Assembly: GCA_002365855.1 (NCBI GenBank)
Contig: DFAP01000065.1
Coordinates: 1-35,026 of the forward strand
Origin: Pelotomaculum sp. UBA3103
GTDB taxonomy: Bacteria > Bacillota > Desulfotomaculia > Desulfotomaculales > Pelotomaculaceae
Reading direction: 5' to 3'
Length of the DNA: 35,026 nt
Shown here: positions 16,339 to 24,619 of the stretch, piece by piece
Layout of the letters: every line of letters starts with the position of its first letter
How positions within the stretch are numbered: the first letter of the stretch is position 1
Program-made: the position numbers and the translations under genes
Notes under the pieces: generated by a model
What the model was told of the DNA's origin: nothing
Databases searched by the model: none
What the model saw: only the letters and a program-made list of their open reading frames with translations

Positions 16339-16372
16339 TACCGGCTTTTATAAAAAAGGTCGGTTTTTTGTA
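16339..16372 (+). terminator. Terminator after lctP
   Basis: ACCGGCTTTT pairs imperfectly (one bulge) with AAAAGGTCGGT, followed by TTTTTG. Confidence 0.7.
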
Positions 16373-16390
16373 GTAACGCGGGCGGTCGTA

Positions 16391-16418
16391 ACCATTTAGT
16401 GTTTCTGAACATATAATA
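16391..16418 (+). promoter_or_regulatory. Possible sigma-K-type promoter of the LysM gene
   Basis: ACC (16391-16393), 16 nt, then CATATAATA (16410-16418) fits the late mother-cell sigma-K pattern (AC, N16-17, CATANNNTA). The region is AT-rich, so a chance match is possible. It lies 43 nt before the LysM gene. Confidence 0.4.
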
Positions 16419-16461
16419 AATAAAAATTTTTTCGAATTTTTTATGGGAAGGGGGTAAAAGA

Positions 16462-17598
16462 ATGGCTACCTATACTGTTCAAACAGGAGATACGCTGTTT
16501 CAGATTGCACAGCGGTTTGGTACAACGGTAGAAAGGCTGACCCAATTAAATAATTTAACCAACCCCGATGTCATTAATGTCGGCCAGGTGCTCACCATTC
16601 CTGAAACTGCAACAGCGGGAGTAACCGGAACAGAAGTGGATTTATCGGGAACGGAACAAAACGAAACCCGCCGTGTTAGGGGCCTGCTGTATAGACTAAT
16701 AACCAATAGGCGCGAATACGCCAGAGGTGAACCCGTAATCATAACCCTGGTCAAAACAAACGTCACCAACAGGAACATTACCCTGCGCTACCGCACCGCC
16801 CAGCGCTTTGACTTCGTGGTCAGACGCGGACCAGGGCAGGCGGAAATATGGCGCTGGTCCCGCGGGAGGTTTTTTGCCCAGGTGGTATCCACCGTCATTT
16901 TGAGGCCGGGCGAAAGCCAGACTTTCCGGGTCACCTGGGATCAGAGAAGTGATCGAGGCCAGCTTGTTCCACCCAGCTTTTACACTATAGAGGGATATAA
17001 CGTTGCGGAGGGCTATGCTGGCGAAGCTGTTTCCACTGTTATTAGAATACGTCCTGCAGTTACACCTACACCAACACCTACACCGACGCCGTTGCCGACA
17101 CCCACTCCCTGTCCTGACGTGAACGTTTTGGTTAACCCGGGTTTCGAAACGTGGCCTAATCCGGCAGCTCCGCCAACCGGCTGGAGCGGGAGCAACCTAT
17201 TCCGCACCACCCTGTCGCGCAGGGGTAGTTTTGCGGCTGGGCTTGGGGCCGTTTCCAGTCAAAGGGCTGTGCTGTCCCAAAGAGTGAATATAGAGCCGGG
17301 CAGGATTTACGAATTGACCTGGTGGGCCAGGGAAAACGTAAGGCCAGGCGCTGTGGGCAGGTTCATATTGTTCGTAGAAATCTTTTATTTCAACATTGCA
17401 GGCAATTTTGTCGGCAGAACCGAGCCCCGTTTCTCGCAGGAGAACATACCGGAAAACATTTACCAGCGGTACCAGTTGTCGACCGGCCGTGTGCCGGCGG
17501 GAGCAAGGATTGCCGAGATCAGGTTTACTTTCGAACCGTCATCTGCCAACAATAATACGGTCAAGATTGACGATGTAGACTTCCGCTGCCGGTTCTAA
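16462..17598 (+). CDS. LysM / BsuPI-like / Pro-Thr linker / C-terminal beta-domain protein
   Basis: The 378-aa product has four parts. Residues 2-46 are a LysM peptidoglycan-binding domain (TYTVQTGDTLFQIAQRFG, INVGQVLTIP). Residues about 72-195 match the BsuPI proteinase-inhibitor fold: FDFVVRRGPGQAEIWRWSRG, RPGESQTFRVTWDQRS. A (TP)n linker follows (about 200-219). The rest (VNPGFETWPNPAAPPTGWSG onward, DDVDFRC at the end) looks like a jelly-roll carbohydrate-binding or adhesion domain. No signal peptide or membrane anchor is visible; LysM proteins without signals are known among spore-coat and cortex proteins made in the mother cell (for example SafA), and the sigma-K-like promoter upstream agrees. 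Spore-layer protein is therefore an inference. Strong binding site AAGGGGGT before the ATG. Confidence 0.85.
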   Translation: MATYTVQTGDTLFQIAQRFGTTVERLTQLNNLTNPDVINVGQVLTIPETATAGVTGTEVDLSGTEQNETRRVRGLLYRLITNRREYARGEPVIITLVKTNVTNRNITLRYRTAQRFDFVVRRGPGQAEIWRWSRGRFFAQVVSTVILRPGESQTFRVTWDQRSDRGQLVPPSFYTIEGYNVAEGYAGEAVSTVIRIRPAVTPTPTPTPTPLPTPTPCPDVNVLVNPGFETWPNPAAPPTGWSGSNLFRTTLSRRGSFAAGLGAVSSQRAVLSQRVNIEPGRIYELTWWARENVRPGAVGRFILFVEIFYFNIAGNFVGRTEPRFSQENIPENIYQRYQLSTGRVPAGARIAEIRFTFEPSSANNNTVKIDDVDFRCRF

Positions 17599-17632
17599 TT
17601 AATTGAAAGAATTGAAAACTGCAGATAAACAG

Positions 17633-17660
17633 CAGGAGGCGGGGATATACCCGCCTCCTG
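17633..17660 (+). terminator. Strong hairpin after the LysM gene
   Basis: CAGGAGGCGGG (17633-17643) and CCCGCCTCCTG (17650-17660) form a perfect 11-bp stem with a 6-nt loop. There is no T run on either side, so it may terminate poorly or act as a 3' end stabiliser between convergent genes. Confidence 0.55.
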
Positions 17661-17731
17661 ACCTTAGACAAATTAAAATTATGCAAAGTCCATGGTGTTG
17701 AAACTAGCTGCTTCGTTGTTAAAGCGTCGTC

Positions 17732-17759
17732 AGTAAACTAAGCGAGCTGGAAGTTTACT
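17732..17759. repeat. Inverted repeat between convergent genes
   Basis: AGTAAACT near 17732 and AGTTTACT near 17752 form an 8-bp inverted repeat around about 12 nt. No T tract follows in either direction. It lies between the LysM gene hairpin and the 3' end of khtU; function not evident. Confidence 0.4.
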
Positions 17760-17829
17760 AGACCGGAGCAGAGAAGTCAAGCGGGTTTAGCACTATGGAT
17801 ATATTGTCTTGGACTACACAGATTGCTTT

Positions 17830-19047
17830 TCAGGAAGGCTTGCTTTTGCTGAACAAGCCGGTAGATTTATTGATCAGTTCATAGAATAATTTCGTGTTTT
17901 TGGCCAGAGCAGGGCTGACAAAGGCCAGGACAAGAACATACAGAGCTGCAAACGCCGGCAGTTTACCGCTCATGCCGGACATAGCCGCAAAATTAGCTAC
18001 AATAATAGAAAACTCCCCGCGGGCAATGATGGTGAAGGCAACATTAACCGCTCTCCTTCCCTTATACCCGGACAGCCAGGAAGCAATCATGCCGTTAATT
18101 ATATTTCCAAAAATGGTGATAAAGACTGCAATAGCCACCACGGTAATTACTTCACCAAAGGCCCTGTAATCAATCGCCATCCCAAATGAGAAGAAAAACA
18201 CTGCCCCAAACAGGTCCCTCATGGGAGTAATTATTTGAATAAACCTGTGGTTATGTGTTGTTTCCGCCATAACAAGACCGAGGAGCAGGGCGCCGATTGC
18301 CTCAGCTATGTGAAGTCTTTCAGCCAGGACTCCCGTGATCATAAGCATAGTAAAAGTTGCAATGACAAAAAACTCACTGCTCCTGAAGCTAAATCTTTTT
18401 TCAAACATGGCGCCCAGGCGTTGGCCGAATAAAATGATTGAAATAATAAAAACAAGTATAACTATGGTACTTGCTAACGTTTGCCAGATGTTTAAACTCC
18501 CGGATATCATTATCCCGGACAGCACGGAAAGATAGACAGCGATAAAAACGTCTTCAATGACCATAATTCCCAGGACCAGCTCTGTTTCCGGGTTTGCGGT
18601 TCTCTTAAAGTCAACGAGAAGTTTAGTAATTATGGCGCTGCTTGATATCCCTGTTACTCCAGCAACAACCAGCGCTTCAGGCCAGGTATCAAAAAACAGC
18701 CAGCCAAATCCGAGTCCTCTCATAAAATTAAACGCTACATAAAAAATGCCGCCCTTAAGAAGAGTTTTCCCTGATTCTACCAGTTTCCTGGCTGAAAATT
18801 CAAGACCCAGGTAAAAAAGCAGCAGTAGTACCCCGAGCCTGGAAAGCAACTCGATGGACTCTGAATCATAAATGAGATTGAATGAAAAGGCGCCAAGTTC
18901 AGGCGCGTGCGGGCCTACCAGCATACCTGCGAGGATCAGAAAAGGAATGGAAGAAAATTTTAGGCGTGAGGCCAACCACGACGCTGCGGTGATAAATACA
19001 AAAGCAAGGCCGACGTTAAAGACAGGGTCTGGTATCAAACTACCCAT
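17830..19047 (-). CDS. khtU: KhtU-like cation/proton antiporter (CPA2 family)
   Basis: A 405-aa polytopic membrane protein with about 12-13 helices in the Na+/H+ exchanger (KefB/CPA2) fold. Family sequence is visible: FSSIPFLILAGMLVGPHAPEL, LLLLFYLGLEFSARKL, VTGISSSAIITKLLVDF, HIAEAIGALLLGLVMAET and FFFSFGMAIDYR. No C-terminal RCK domain is attached; the regulatory part is the separate gene just upstream, overlapping by 8 nt (19040-19047). This two-gene layout matches the B. subtilis YhaU-YhaT (KhtU-KhtT) potassium/proton antiporter. Exact cation is inferred from that relation. Confidence 0.88.
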   Translation of the reverse strand: MGSLIPDPVFNVGLAFVFITAASWLASRLKFSSIPFLILAGMLVGPHAPELGAFSFNLIYDSESIELLSRLGVLLLLFYLGLEFSARKLVESGKTLLKGGIFYVAFNFMRGLGFGWLFFDTWPEALVVAGVTGISSSAIITKLLVDFKRTANPETELVLGIMVIEDVFIAVYLSVLSGIMISGSLNIWQTLASTIVILVFIISIILFGQRLGAMFEKRFSFRSSEFFVIATFTMLMITGVLAERLHIAEAIGALLLGLVMAETTHNHRFIQIITPMRDLFGAVFFFSFGMAIDYRAFGEVITVVAIAVFITIFGNIINGMIASWLSGYKGRRAVNVAFTIIARGEFSIIVANFAAMSGMSGKLPAFAALYVLVLAFVSPALAKNTKLFYELINKSTGLFSKSKPS

Positions 19048-19546
19048 TGGCGCCGAACATCTTTTCGAAATTTTTTATTTTGTCCTGCCTCCCTGCGGCT
19101 ATGACAATATGTTCCGGTTGAAAGATATAGCCCGGGTCAGGATTAATGTACAGGGTTTCCTTGCGTCCCTTGCCCTTATCTTCCATAACGGCAACGATGA
19201 TAATTCCAAGGTTTTTTCTTAAACCAAGCTCACCTATGCTTTTCCCCGCTATTTCAGATTTCTCCTTTACCTTCAACCACTCAATACGTAATTCAGATAT
19301 AACGGTATCGATTTTATCAAGTGTCTGGGGCTGGTAGAACGCGCCCCCGATAATTGATCCCAACTGGCGGGATTCCTGGTCGGAAAGGGTCAGGCTGGTC
19401 AGAGGTTCGTCAGCATCGTCGCAAAAGTGGTAAATTTCCCTAATGCCATCATCATGTATAACAACAATAACCTGCTCACCATTTTGCAGCTGAAACTGGT
19501 ATTTTTTACCGAGACCTGGCAGTTCCGCTTCACGAATAAGGGTCAC
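19040..19546 (-). CDS. khtT: KhtT-like regulatory subunit (RCK_C/TrkA-C domain)
   Basis: Cytosolic partner that gates the KhtU antiporter. The 168-aa product starts MTLIREAELPGLGKKYQFQL, the typical KhtT N-terminus, and its second half (about residues 80-165) is an RCK_C/TrkA-C ligand-binding domain (KSIGELGLRKNLGIIIVAVM, NPDPGYIFQPEHIVIAAG). The frame begins at ATG 19561, but that codon overlaps GGAGGG; the GTG at 19546 lies 7 nt after it and is chosen. Translation is coupled to khtU by the overlap. Confidence 0.88.
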   Translation of the reverse strand: MTLIREAELPGLGKKYQFQLQNGEQVIVVIHDDGIREIYHFCDDADEPLTSLTLSDQESRQLGSIIGGAFYQPQTLDKIDTVISELRIEWLKVKEKSEIAGKSIGELGLRKNLGIIIVAVMEDKGKGRKETLYINPDPGYIFQPEHIVIAAGRQDKIKNFEKMFGANG

Positions 19547-19584
19547 GCATGTTCCCTCCATTTACGTAATATACATATATTTTC

Positions 19585-19613
19585 ATTATAACATGATGTA
19601 TAACCTTAATAAA
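19585..19613 (-). promoter_or_regulatory. Possible promoter of khtTU
   Basis: On the minus strand TATAAT (19590-19585) has TTTATT 17 nt upstream (19613-19608). The -10 box is perfect; the -35 box is weak. It lies about 40 nt before the khtT start. Confidence 0.35.
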
Positions 19614-19782
19614 ACCCGCATGAAATTCTCCTTTCACAGCCAGCAGGTCAAAATGAACTATCATAAAGCAGACCAGGTAGGTTTACTTTTAAATCAAGAG
19701 GATGTCTTTTTTGATGAACAAAAAAGAGGGTTTCTTGGCGCGGGGATGAATTATTTTTAAAAATGGCTGCAGGAGGATGATA

Positions 19783-21348
19783 ATGCGCTTACAATTTTTA
19801 GGGGCTGCCGGTATTGTGACCGGTTCCTGTTTTTTGCTTGACACGAAAAATTCACGGTTAATGATAGAATGTGGTATGTACCAGGGTCAGAGAGAAATAC
19901 GAGAGCACAATTACGGCAATTTTTCAGTGCCGCCGCGGAGTGTGGATCATGTTTTGCTGACGCACGCTCATATAGACCACAGCGGTTTAATACCGAAACT
20001 GGTAAAGCACGGTTTTAATGGCTCCATATATACCACGCCTCCCACTTTTGAGCTTTGTGAAGTGTTGCTCCCTGACAGCGGATATATCCAGGAAATGGAG
20101 GTCGAAAGAAAGAACCGCAAGAACCGCCGTGCCGGCAAGAGTCCCATTGAACCGATCTATTCAGTTGATGATGCTTATAAGAGCCTATCCTATTTCAAAA
20201 CCATCGGGTATGATGAAATTATAGAAATTACACCGGATATAAGTGCACGTTTTGTTGATGCAGGCCATATACTTGGCTCGGCTATGATCGAGCTCTGGGT
20301 TAAGGAAAACGGCTCCCAGGTCAAGCTGGTTTTTACTGGGGACATGGGCAATCTTGACCGGCCTTTAGTTAAAAACCCATCGGTCATTGCTGAAGCGGAT
20401 TACCTGATTATGGAGTCTACTTACGGCGATGAGCTGCATAGCCAGGAAGTTAATGAAATTGAGCTGTTGCATGACGTGATCTGGGAAACATATAAAAAAG
20501 GCGGCAACCTAGTTATTCCTGCTTTCGCGGTCGAGCGCACCCAGGACCTGCTGTACCACTTATATTTGTTGATGGAGGGCAAGAGAATGCCTCCCATGTC
20601 AATATTCATTGACAGTCCTCTGGCTACGGCTGCTACCGCAATCTTTTGGAAAAACAGGGAATTTTTTGACCGGGAAGCTACTGATATAGTCAATAGGGGC
20701 GAAAACCCTATCCAGATGCCGGGTATGAAATTTACCCGGTCAGCGGATGAATCCAAATCTTTGAATAAAATAGACAGGGCCATCATTATTTCAGCCAGCG
20801 GTATGTGTGAGGCCGGACGGATCAGGCACCATCTCAAATACAACCTGTGGCGGCCTGAAAGCACGGTTCTATTTGTCGGTTATCAGGCTGACGGCAGCCT
20901 TGGCAGGCAGATCCTGGACGGCGCAAAATCTGTTCGCATTTTTGGCGACGAGATTGCAGTGAAAGCTGATATAAGATGTATCGACGGCTATTCTGCGCAC
21001 GCTGACCAGGCTGGCCTTGTTTCATGGGTTAAGAAGTTTGATAAACCGCCCAAAGAAGTATTCCTTGTGCATGGTGAACCGGAAGCACTGAGTGCTCTCG
21101 CTGTTCTATTGAGGAATAAATTAGGGTTAAATGTTACTGTCCCAGAACTACTGCAGGCAGTGGAACTTCTTCCTGAGGGTCTGGAAGTGGAACCGGAAGA
21201 AATGCTCAAAGCTGCCTATACTTCTGTCGTGGAAAAAATGCAGAAGCTATTAGCATCAGGGGTTGAGCAGAAAGACATTGATGAAATCTTATGCCGCCTG
21301 TCTGAATTGGATAAGGCGGTAGACCGGGGGATCAGAGAACAAATATAA
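19783..21348 (+). CDS. Metallo-beta-lactamase/beta-CASP RNase family protein
   Basis: A 521-aa metallo-beta-lactamase fold enzyme with the RNA-specific beta-CASP and C-terminal metal-binding motifs. The zinc motif HAHIDHSG (about residues 61-68), the aspartate in FTGDMGN, ESTYGDELH, the glycine-rich ISASGMCEAGRIRHHL and the final GYSAHADQ and LVHGEPEA are visible. Such enzymes cut or trim RNA, like the CPSF-73/YsH1 relatives in bacteria, and differ from RNase J in architecture. Specific RNA targets are unknown. An ATG at 19777 overlaps AGGAGG (19771-19776), so ATG 19783 is used. It is followed after 16 nt by pgeF. Confidence 0.9.
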   Translation: MRLQFLGAAGIVTGSCFLLDTKNSRLMIECGMYQGQREIREHNYGNFSVPPRSVDHVLLTHAHIDHSGLIPKLVKHGFNGSIYTTPPTFELCEVLLPDSGYIQEMEVERKNRKNRRAGKSPIEPIYSVDDAYKSLSYFKTIGYDEIIEITPDISARFVDAGHILGSAMIELWVKENGSQVKLVFTGDMGNLDRPLVKNPSVIAEADYLIMESTYGDELHSQEVNEIELLHDVIWETYKKGGNLVIPAFAVERTQDLLYHLYLLMEGKRMPPMSIFIDSPLATAATAIFWKNREFFDREATDIVNRGENPIQMPGMKFTRSADESKSLNKIDRAIIISASGMCEAGRIRHHLKYNLWRPESTVLFVGYQADGSLGRQILDGAKSVRIFGDEIAVKADIRCIDGYSAHADQAGLVSWVKKFDKPPKEVFLVHGEPEALSALAVLLRNKLGLNVTVPELLQAVELLPEGLEVEPEEMLKAAYTSVVEKMQKLLASGVEQKDIDEILCRLSELDKAVDRGIREQI

Positions 21349-21364
21349 TGAAAGAGGTTAAAAA

Positions 21365-22177
21365 TTGGCAATAGCCGGCTCAAGGGGCAACCTCAAATTT
21401 TATACTTTTCCCCACCTCGAGTCAACCGGCCTAGTAACACACGGTTTTACCACCCGCGTCGGTGGTGTGGGCAGTGGGCCTTATGAAAGTCTGAATACAG
21501 CTTTTCATGTCGGTGACTCCGCTGCTAATGTTATAGCTAACAGGGCTCTGGCCTGTGACGCCCTTGGCATTAACGCGGTTGACCTGGTTGCGGGCAGACA
21601 GGTTCATGGTGATTCGGTAAGCGTTGTGGGGCTTGAAGATATTGGCAGGGGAGCTATTTCGGATGAGGGATCACTAGGAGATACAGATGCCCTGATTACA
21701 GGTGATAAGGGAGTGCCCTTATCCAGTTATTATGCTGATTGTGTTCCGATTTTCCTGCTTGATCCTGTAAAGGGGGTCGCAGCCCTTGCTCATGCCGGCT
21801 GGAAGGGAACACTATTCCAAATTGGTCGTAAAACAGTAGAAAGAATGTGCCAAATATTCTGCTCCAGTCCACAATACTGTTTAGCCGGCATAGGCCCTTC
21901 AATAGGTCCATGCTGTTATGAAGTTGATGAGCAGGTGAGAGCTCTGTTTATTAATAATTTACCTGATTATAATGATCTTTTTTTGACAAAGTCACCTGGA
22001 AAATGGTATCTGGACTTGTGGGAGGCAAACCGGCGCACTCTTGTAAACGCAGGTTTGTTAAAGGAAAATATTTTGACATCGAGCTTGTGCACCTCCTGTC
22101 ACAACGATATATTTTTTTCCTACCGTGCTCAGAATGGAAGAGCCGGACGCATGGCTTCAATAATAATGCTTAAATAG
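21365..22177 (+). CDS. pgeF: Peptidoglycan editing factor PgeF / purine nucleoside phosphorylase-like (YfiH family, DUF152)
   Basis: The 270-aa DUF152 family protein, seen beside yggS and sepF in many Gram-positive genomes. Metal-site and core motifs are present: AGRQVHGDSV, DTDALITG, YYADCVPIFLLDP, LAHAGWKGT, GIGPSIGPCCYEV and CTSCHNDIFFSYR. E. coli homologue PgeF removes wrongly incorporated L-Ser/Gly-type residues in muropeptide precursors, and other members act as nucleoside phosphorylases; which applies here is open. TTG start after AGAGGTT. Confidence 0.9.
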   Translation: MAIAGSRGNLKFYTFPHLESTGLVTHGFTTRVGGVGSGPYESLNTAFHVGDSAANVIANRALACDALGINAVDLVAGRQVHGDSVSVVGLEDIGRGAISDEGSLGDTDALITGDKGVPLSSYYADCVPIFLLDPVKGVAALAHAGWKGTLFQIGRKTVERMCQIFCSSPQYCLAGIGPSIGPCCYEVDEQVRALFINNLPDYNDLFLTKSPGKWYLDLWEANRRTLVNAGLLKENILTSSLCTSCHNDIFFSYRAQNGRAGRMASIIMLK

Positions 22178-22395
22178 AGTTCAAGGTGTACAGCTGGGTT
22201 GGCCAGGGCAGCACATTCCTCTTTTTCCCATAAAGCAAAAGATAAAAAATTACCTTGTTTTTTTACGTGTCTTTTAAAAAGAAATAATTTAGAATTATTT
22301 ATTCAAAAACCGTTTAATTAGGCTTTATACGAAGGAATTGGCTTTTTGTCCGTCGAATTAGTTTCCATTTGAAGGTAACCCCGGGTGAATTAGAC

Positions 22396-23343
22396 ATGAG
22401 CATGGACAATGTAACTCCCACCTCACCCAGGAGGAGAAGACCTGGAAAAAGCTTTTACACGGGTATTATTGTTGCGGCGGTTCTCCTGGTTGTAGTTTTT
22501 TTTGGCCGTCAGTATGTAACGGCTGCCGTATCGAATGTTCAGTTCTTAACAATCCAGGAGGTAGGACAGGCCACTGCGCTGGAAGGTTTGCTAATTAAAG
22601 AGGAAAAGATCACCCGTTCCCCGGTGAACGGGAAGCTGCACCTGGTTGCGCAGGATGGCAGGCGTGTCGGAGTAGGAGCTAAGGTTGTTGAAATAATAGT
22701 AGCAGGGCAGGATTCGATTGCGGAGAAAGTTGATATTTTTACGACCTCCGCTGGTATCTTCTGCAACCATATTGATGGGCTGGAAAATATCCTGCTGTCT
22801 GATAATATTGATGTATTGGACCTCCAAGATTTAGAAAAAATAAATGGTAAGCAGGTTTGCGAAGGGGAGCGGGCTGAAAAGGGGCAGCCAATATTCAAAA
22901 TAATAGACAATCTGTCCCCCATCTATTTTTATGGCGAGTTCCCAAAAACTGCATTTGATAGTGTTGAAAAGGAGTGGCTGCACGCTACCTGGGAAAACCA
23001 GCCGCTATTAATTATGCCTGTTGAGTTAGCAGAAAAAGGGGACAGCTGGGTAGGCTATTTTCAGGTTTCTGGATACCCGGAAAAGATTGTTCACCAGCGC
23101 AAAGCACGTTTGAGTGTTACTTCCAAACTCCTTCGAGGTTTCCTGGTGCCGAAAAATGCTGTTGTTAACCGGGGGGAGGAGCCGGGCATTTACCTTGTTG
23201 TTAAGAATAAGGCCCAGTGGACTCCTGTTAAAATTGAGGGTGAACTCGCCGGGAAGGTGGCCGTCTCCGGCCAGGGAATAGTTGAGAATAATCGCTACGT
23301 CAGCAACCCCATCTTAGCCAAGGAAGGTTGGCCGGTAGAATAA
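22396..23343 (+). CDS. HlyD-like membrane-anchored protein
   Basis: About 315 aa with a basic N-terminus (SPRRRRPGKS), one transmembrane helix (FYTGIIVAAVLLVVVFFG) and an extracytoplasmic part resembling HlyD/membrane-fusion proteins: a lipoyl-like half (VNGKLHLVAQDGRRVGVGAKVVEII), and ILAKEGWPV at the C-terminus. It lacks the long coiled coil of true export adaptors. Genes of this kind are found between pgeF and yggS in clostridial relatives; function unproven. The frame is open from TTG 22369; ATG 22396 follows GGGTGA (22382-22387) by 8 nt. The 218 nt before it (22178-22395) show AT-rich sequence but no clear promoter or ORF. Confidence 0.7.
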   Translation: MSMDNVTPTSPRRRRPGKSFYTGIIVAAVLLVVVFFGRQYVTAAVSNVQFLTIQEVGQATALEGLLIKEEKITRSPVNGKLHLVAQDGRRVGVGAKVVEIIVAGQDSIAEKVDIFTTSAGIFCNHIDGLENILLSDNIDVLDLQDLEKINGKQVCEGERAEKGQPIFKIIDNLSPIYFYGEFPKTAFDSVEKEWLHATWENQPLLIMPVELAEKGDSWVGYFQVSGYPEKIVHQRKARLSVTSKLLRGFLVPKNAVVNRGEEPGIYLVVKNKAQWTPVKIEGELAGKVAVSGQGIVENNRYVSNPILAKEGWPVE

Positions 23344-23356
23344 AGGGGTGTGTGGT

Positions 23357-24040
23357 ATGAGCATCCCGGGAAATCTGACCCTGGTGCGGGAGCGGATTTA
23401 TAGAGCCGCCCTGCGCGCTGGTCGCGATCCGGGGGAAATAAAACTGGTTGCCGTGACCAAAAACGTCCCGGTAGAGGTTATCAAGGAAGCTCTAGCTTGT
23501 GGGATTAACTGTTTGGGTGAAAACAGGGCACAGGAGTTTAGAGAAAAAAGCCCTCTTCTGCCACCTGATCTGGAATGGCATTTTATCGGTCACCTGCAGA
23601 CTAATAAAGTGAAAATGATTGTAGGCAAGGTTGATTTAATCCATTCACTTGACAGTTGGCCTCTGGCTCAAGAGTTAAATAAAGCGGCTCTTGAGGCAGG
23701 AGTGGTTGTACGTGTGCTTATGCAGGTCAACGTGTCAGGAGAGCAGACTAAATACGGCCTCTCTATTACTGAGGCAGAGGACTTTGCGTGGGAAGTTTTC
23801 AGGTTGCCCGGACTGGAGTTGAGGGGACTGATGACTATCGCTCCTTTATGCATGGATCCTGAGGAAGTTAGGCCGGTATTCAAAAAGGCTAGAGAACTGG
23901 CTTTGCATATAAATAACAAAGTGCGCGGTCTGAAGATGGATGACCTGTCCATGGGTATGAGCGGTGATTTTGAAGTAGCCCTGGAGGAAGGAGCCAACAT
24001 TTTAAGGCTGGGTACAGCAATATTCTGCAAGCGGTATTAA
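23357..24040 (+). CDS. yggS: YggS/PLPHP family pyridoxal-phosphate homeostasis protein
   Basis: A 227-aa single-domain PLP-binding protein of the alanine-racemase N-terminal fold, involved in PLP and amino-acid homeostasis; not an active racemase. The Schiff-base lysine is K35 in LVAVTK. Other family blocks: GENRAQEFREK, WHFIGHLQTNKVK, LHSLDS-type segment IHSLDSWPLA, MQVNVSGEQTKYGL, LRGLMTIAP and LSMGMSGDFEVALEEGANILRLG. ATG 23357 follows AGGGGTG. Position before sepF is standard. Confidence 0.95.
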   Translation: MSIPGNLTLVRERIYRAALRAGRDPGEIKLVAVTKNVPVEVIKEALACGINCLGENRAQEFREKSPLLPPDLEWHFIGHLQTNKVKMIVGKVDLIHSLDSWPLAQELNKAALEAGVVVRVLMQVNVSGEQTKYGLSITEAEDFAWEVFRLPGLELRGLMTIAPLCMDPEEVRPVFKKARELALHINNKVRGLKMDDLSMGMSGDFEVALEEGANILRLGTAIFCKRY

Positions 24041-24141
24041 GATTTTAAACTACAAACCGATATTTTTGTTGAAGTGGTAAATTTTATATTTTAGTCTCCG
24101 TTAATTAATTAAAAAAATTTATTATGTTAAGGAGGTTGGAC

Positions 24142-24585
24142 ATGGCTGCTAAAATCTTTGATAAAGTACTCTGCTTCATGGGTTTTGAAGAGGAGGGTAA
24201 TGAAGACGAAAAGATGATGCATGAAGATGCTCAAGAGGATAAGTTGTGGCAGAAGAAAAAGGATAAAGAAAAGGGCGCTGTAATAAGCATGCACTCACAG
24301 CGCCAGGTGCGGGTAGTTGTGGTTGAACCCCGATCGTTTGATGAAGCAAAAAGCATTACTGACAACCTTAAGAACAGGCGTCCTGTTATCGTCAACCTGG
24401 AGCAAGCAGAGCCTGAACTGGCCAAGCGGGTTGTTGATTTCGTAAGCGGCGCCGCTTATGCCCTGAATGGGAGCATGCAAAAGGTTGGCAGCGGCATCTT
24501 TCTTTTTGTTCCAAATAATATGGATATATCAAGTGAAATAAAAGATCAAAACAGGGAAAAGGGAATGTTTTTTAAGATACGTTAG
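24142..24585 (+). CDS. sepF: Cell division protein SepF
   Basis: FtsZ-binding membrane tether that helps organise the ring. The 147-aa product starts with an amphipathic membrane-binding helix (AAKIFDKVLCFMGF), an acidic/basic linker, and the SepF core (VRVVVVEPRSFDEAKSITDNLKN, PVIVNLEQAEPELAKRVVDFVSGAAYALNG, VGSGIFLFVP). ATG 24142 follows AAGGAGG; codons further up to 24124 are not likely used. It lies 100 nt after yggS. Confidence 0.95.
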   Translation: MAAKIFDKVLCFMGFEEEGNEDEKMMHEDAQEDKLWQKKKDKEKGAVISMHSQRQVRVVVVEPRSFDEAKSITDNLKNRRPVIVNLEQAEPELAKRVVDFVSGAAYALNGSMQKVGSGIFLFVPNNMDISSEIKDQNREKGMFFKIR

Positions 24586-24619
24586 TAAAATATAGTAAAA
24601 TACATAAGGGGATAGCACT

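Noticed and set aside
17058..17106. Repeated ACACC/TCCG-like triplets mistaken for a CRISPR or tandem repeat locus
   Set aside because: It is the in-frame Thr-Pro linker of the LysM protein. There are no spacers.
17732..17759. Inverted repeat as terminator of khtU
   Set aside because: No T tract on the minus strand. Listed only as a repeat.
19595..19632. Short minus-strand leader peptide (ATG near 19621 with AGGAG, 11 codons)
   Set aside because: A binding-site-like AGGAG and ATG exist, but the peptide (MRVLLRLYIML) has no regulatory amino-acid pattern and overlaps the possible khtTU promoter.
20421..20864. Large antisense frames inside the beta-CASP gene
   Set aside because: Shadows without coding-like composition.
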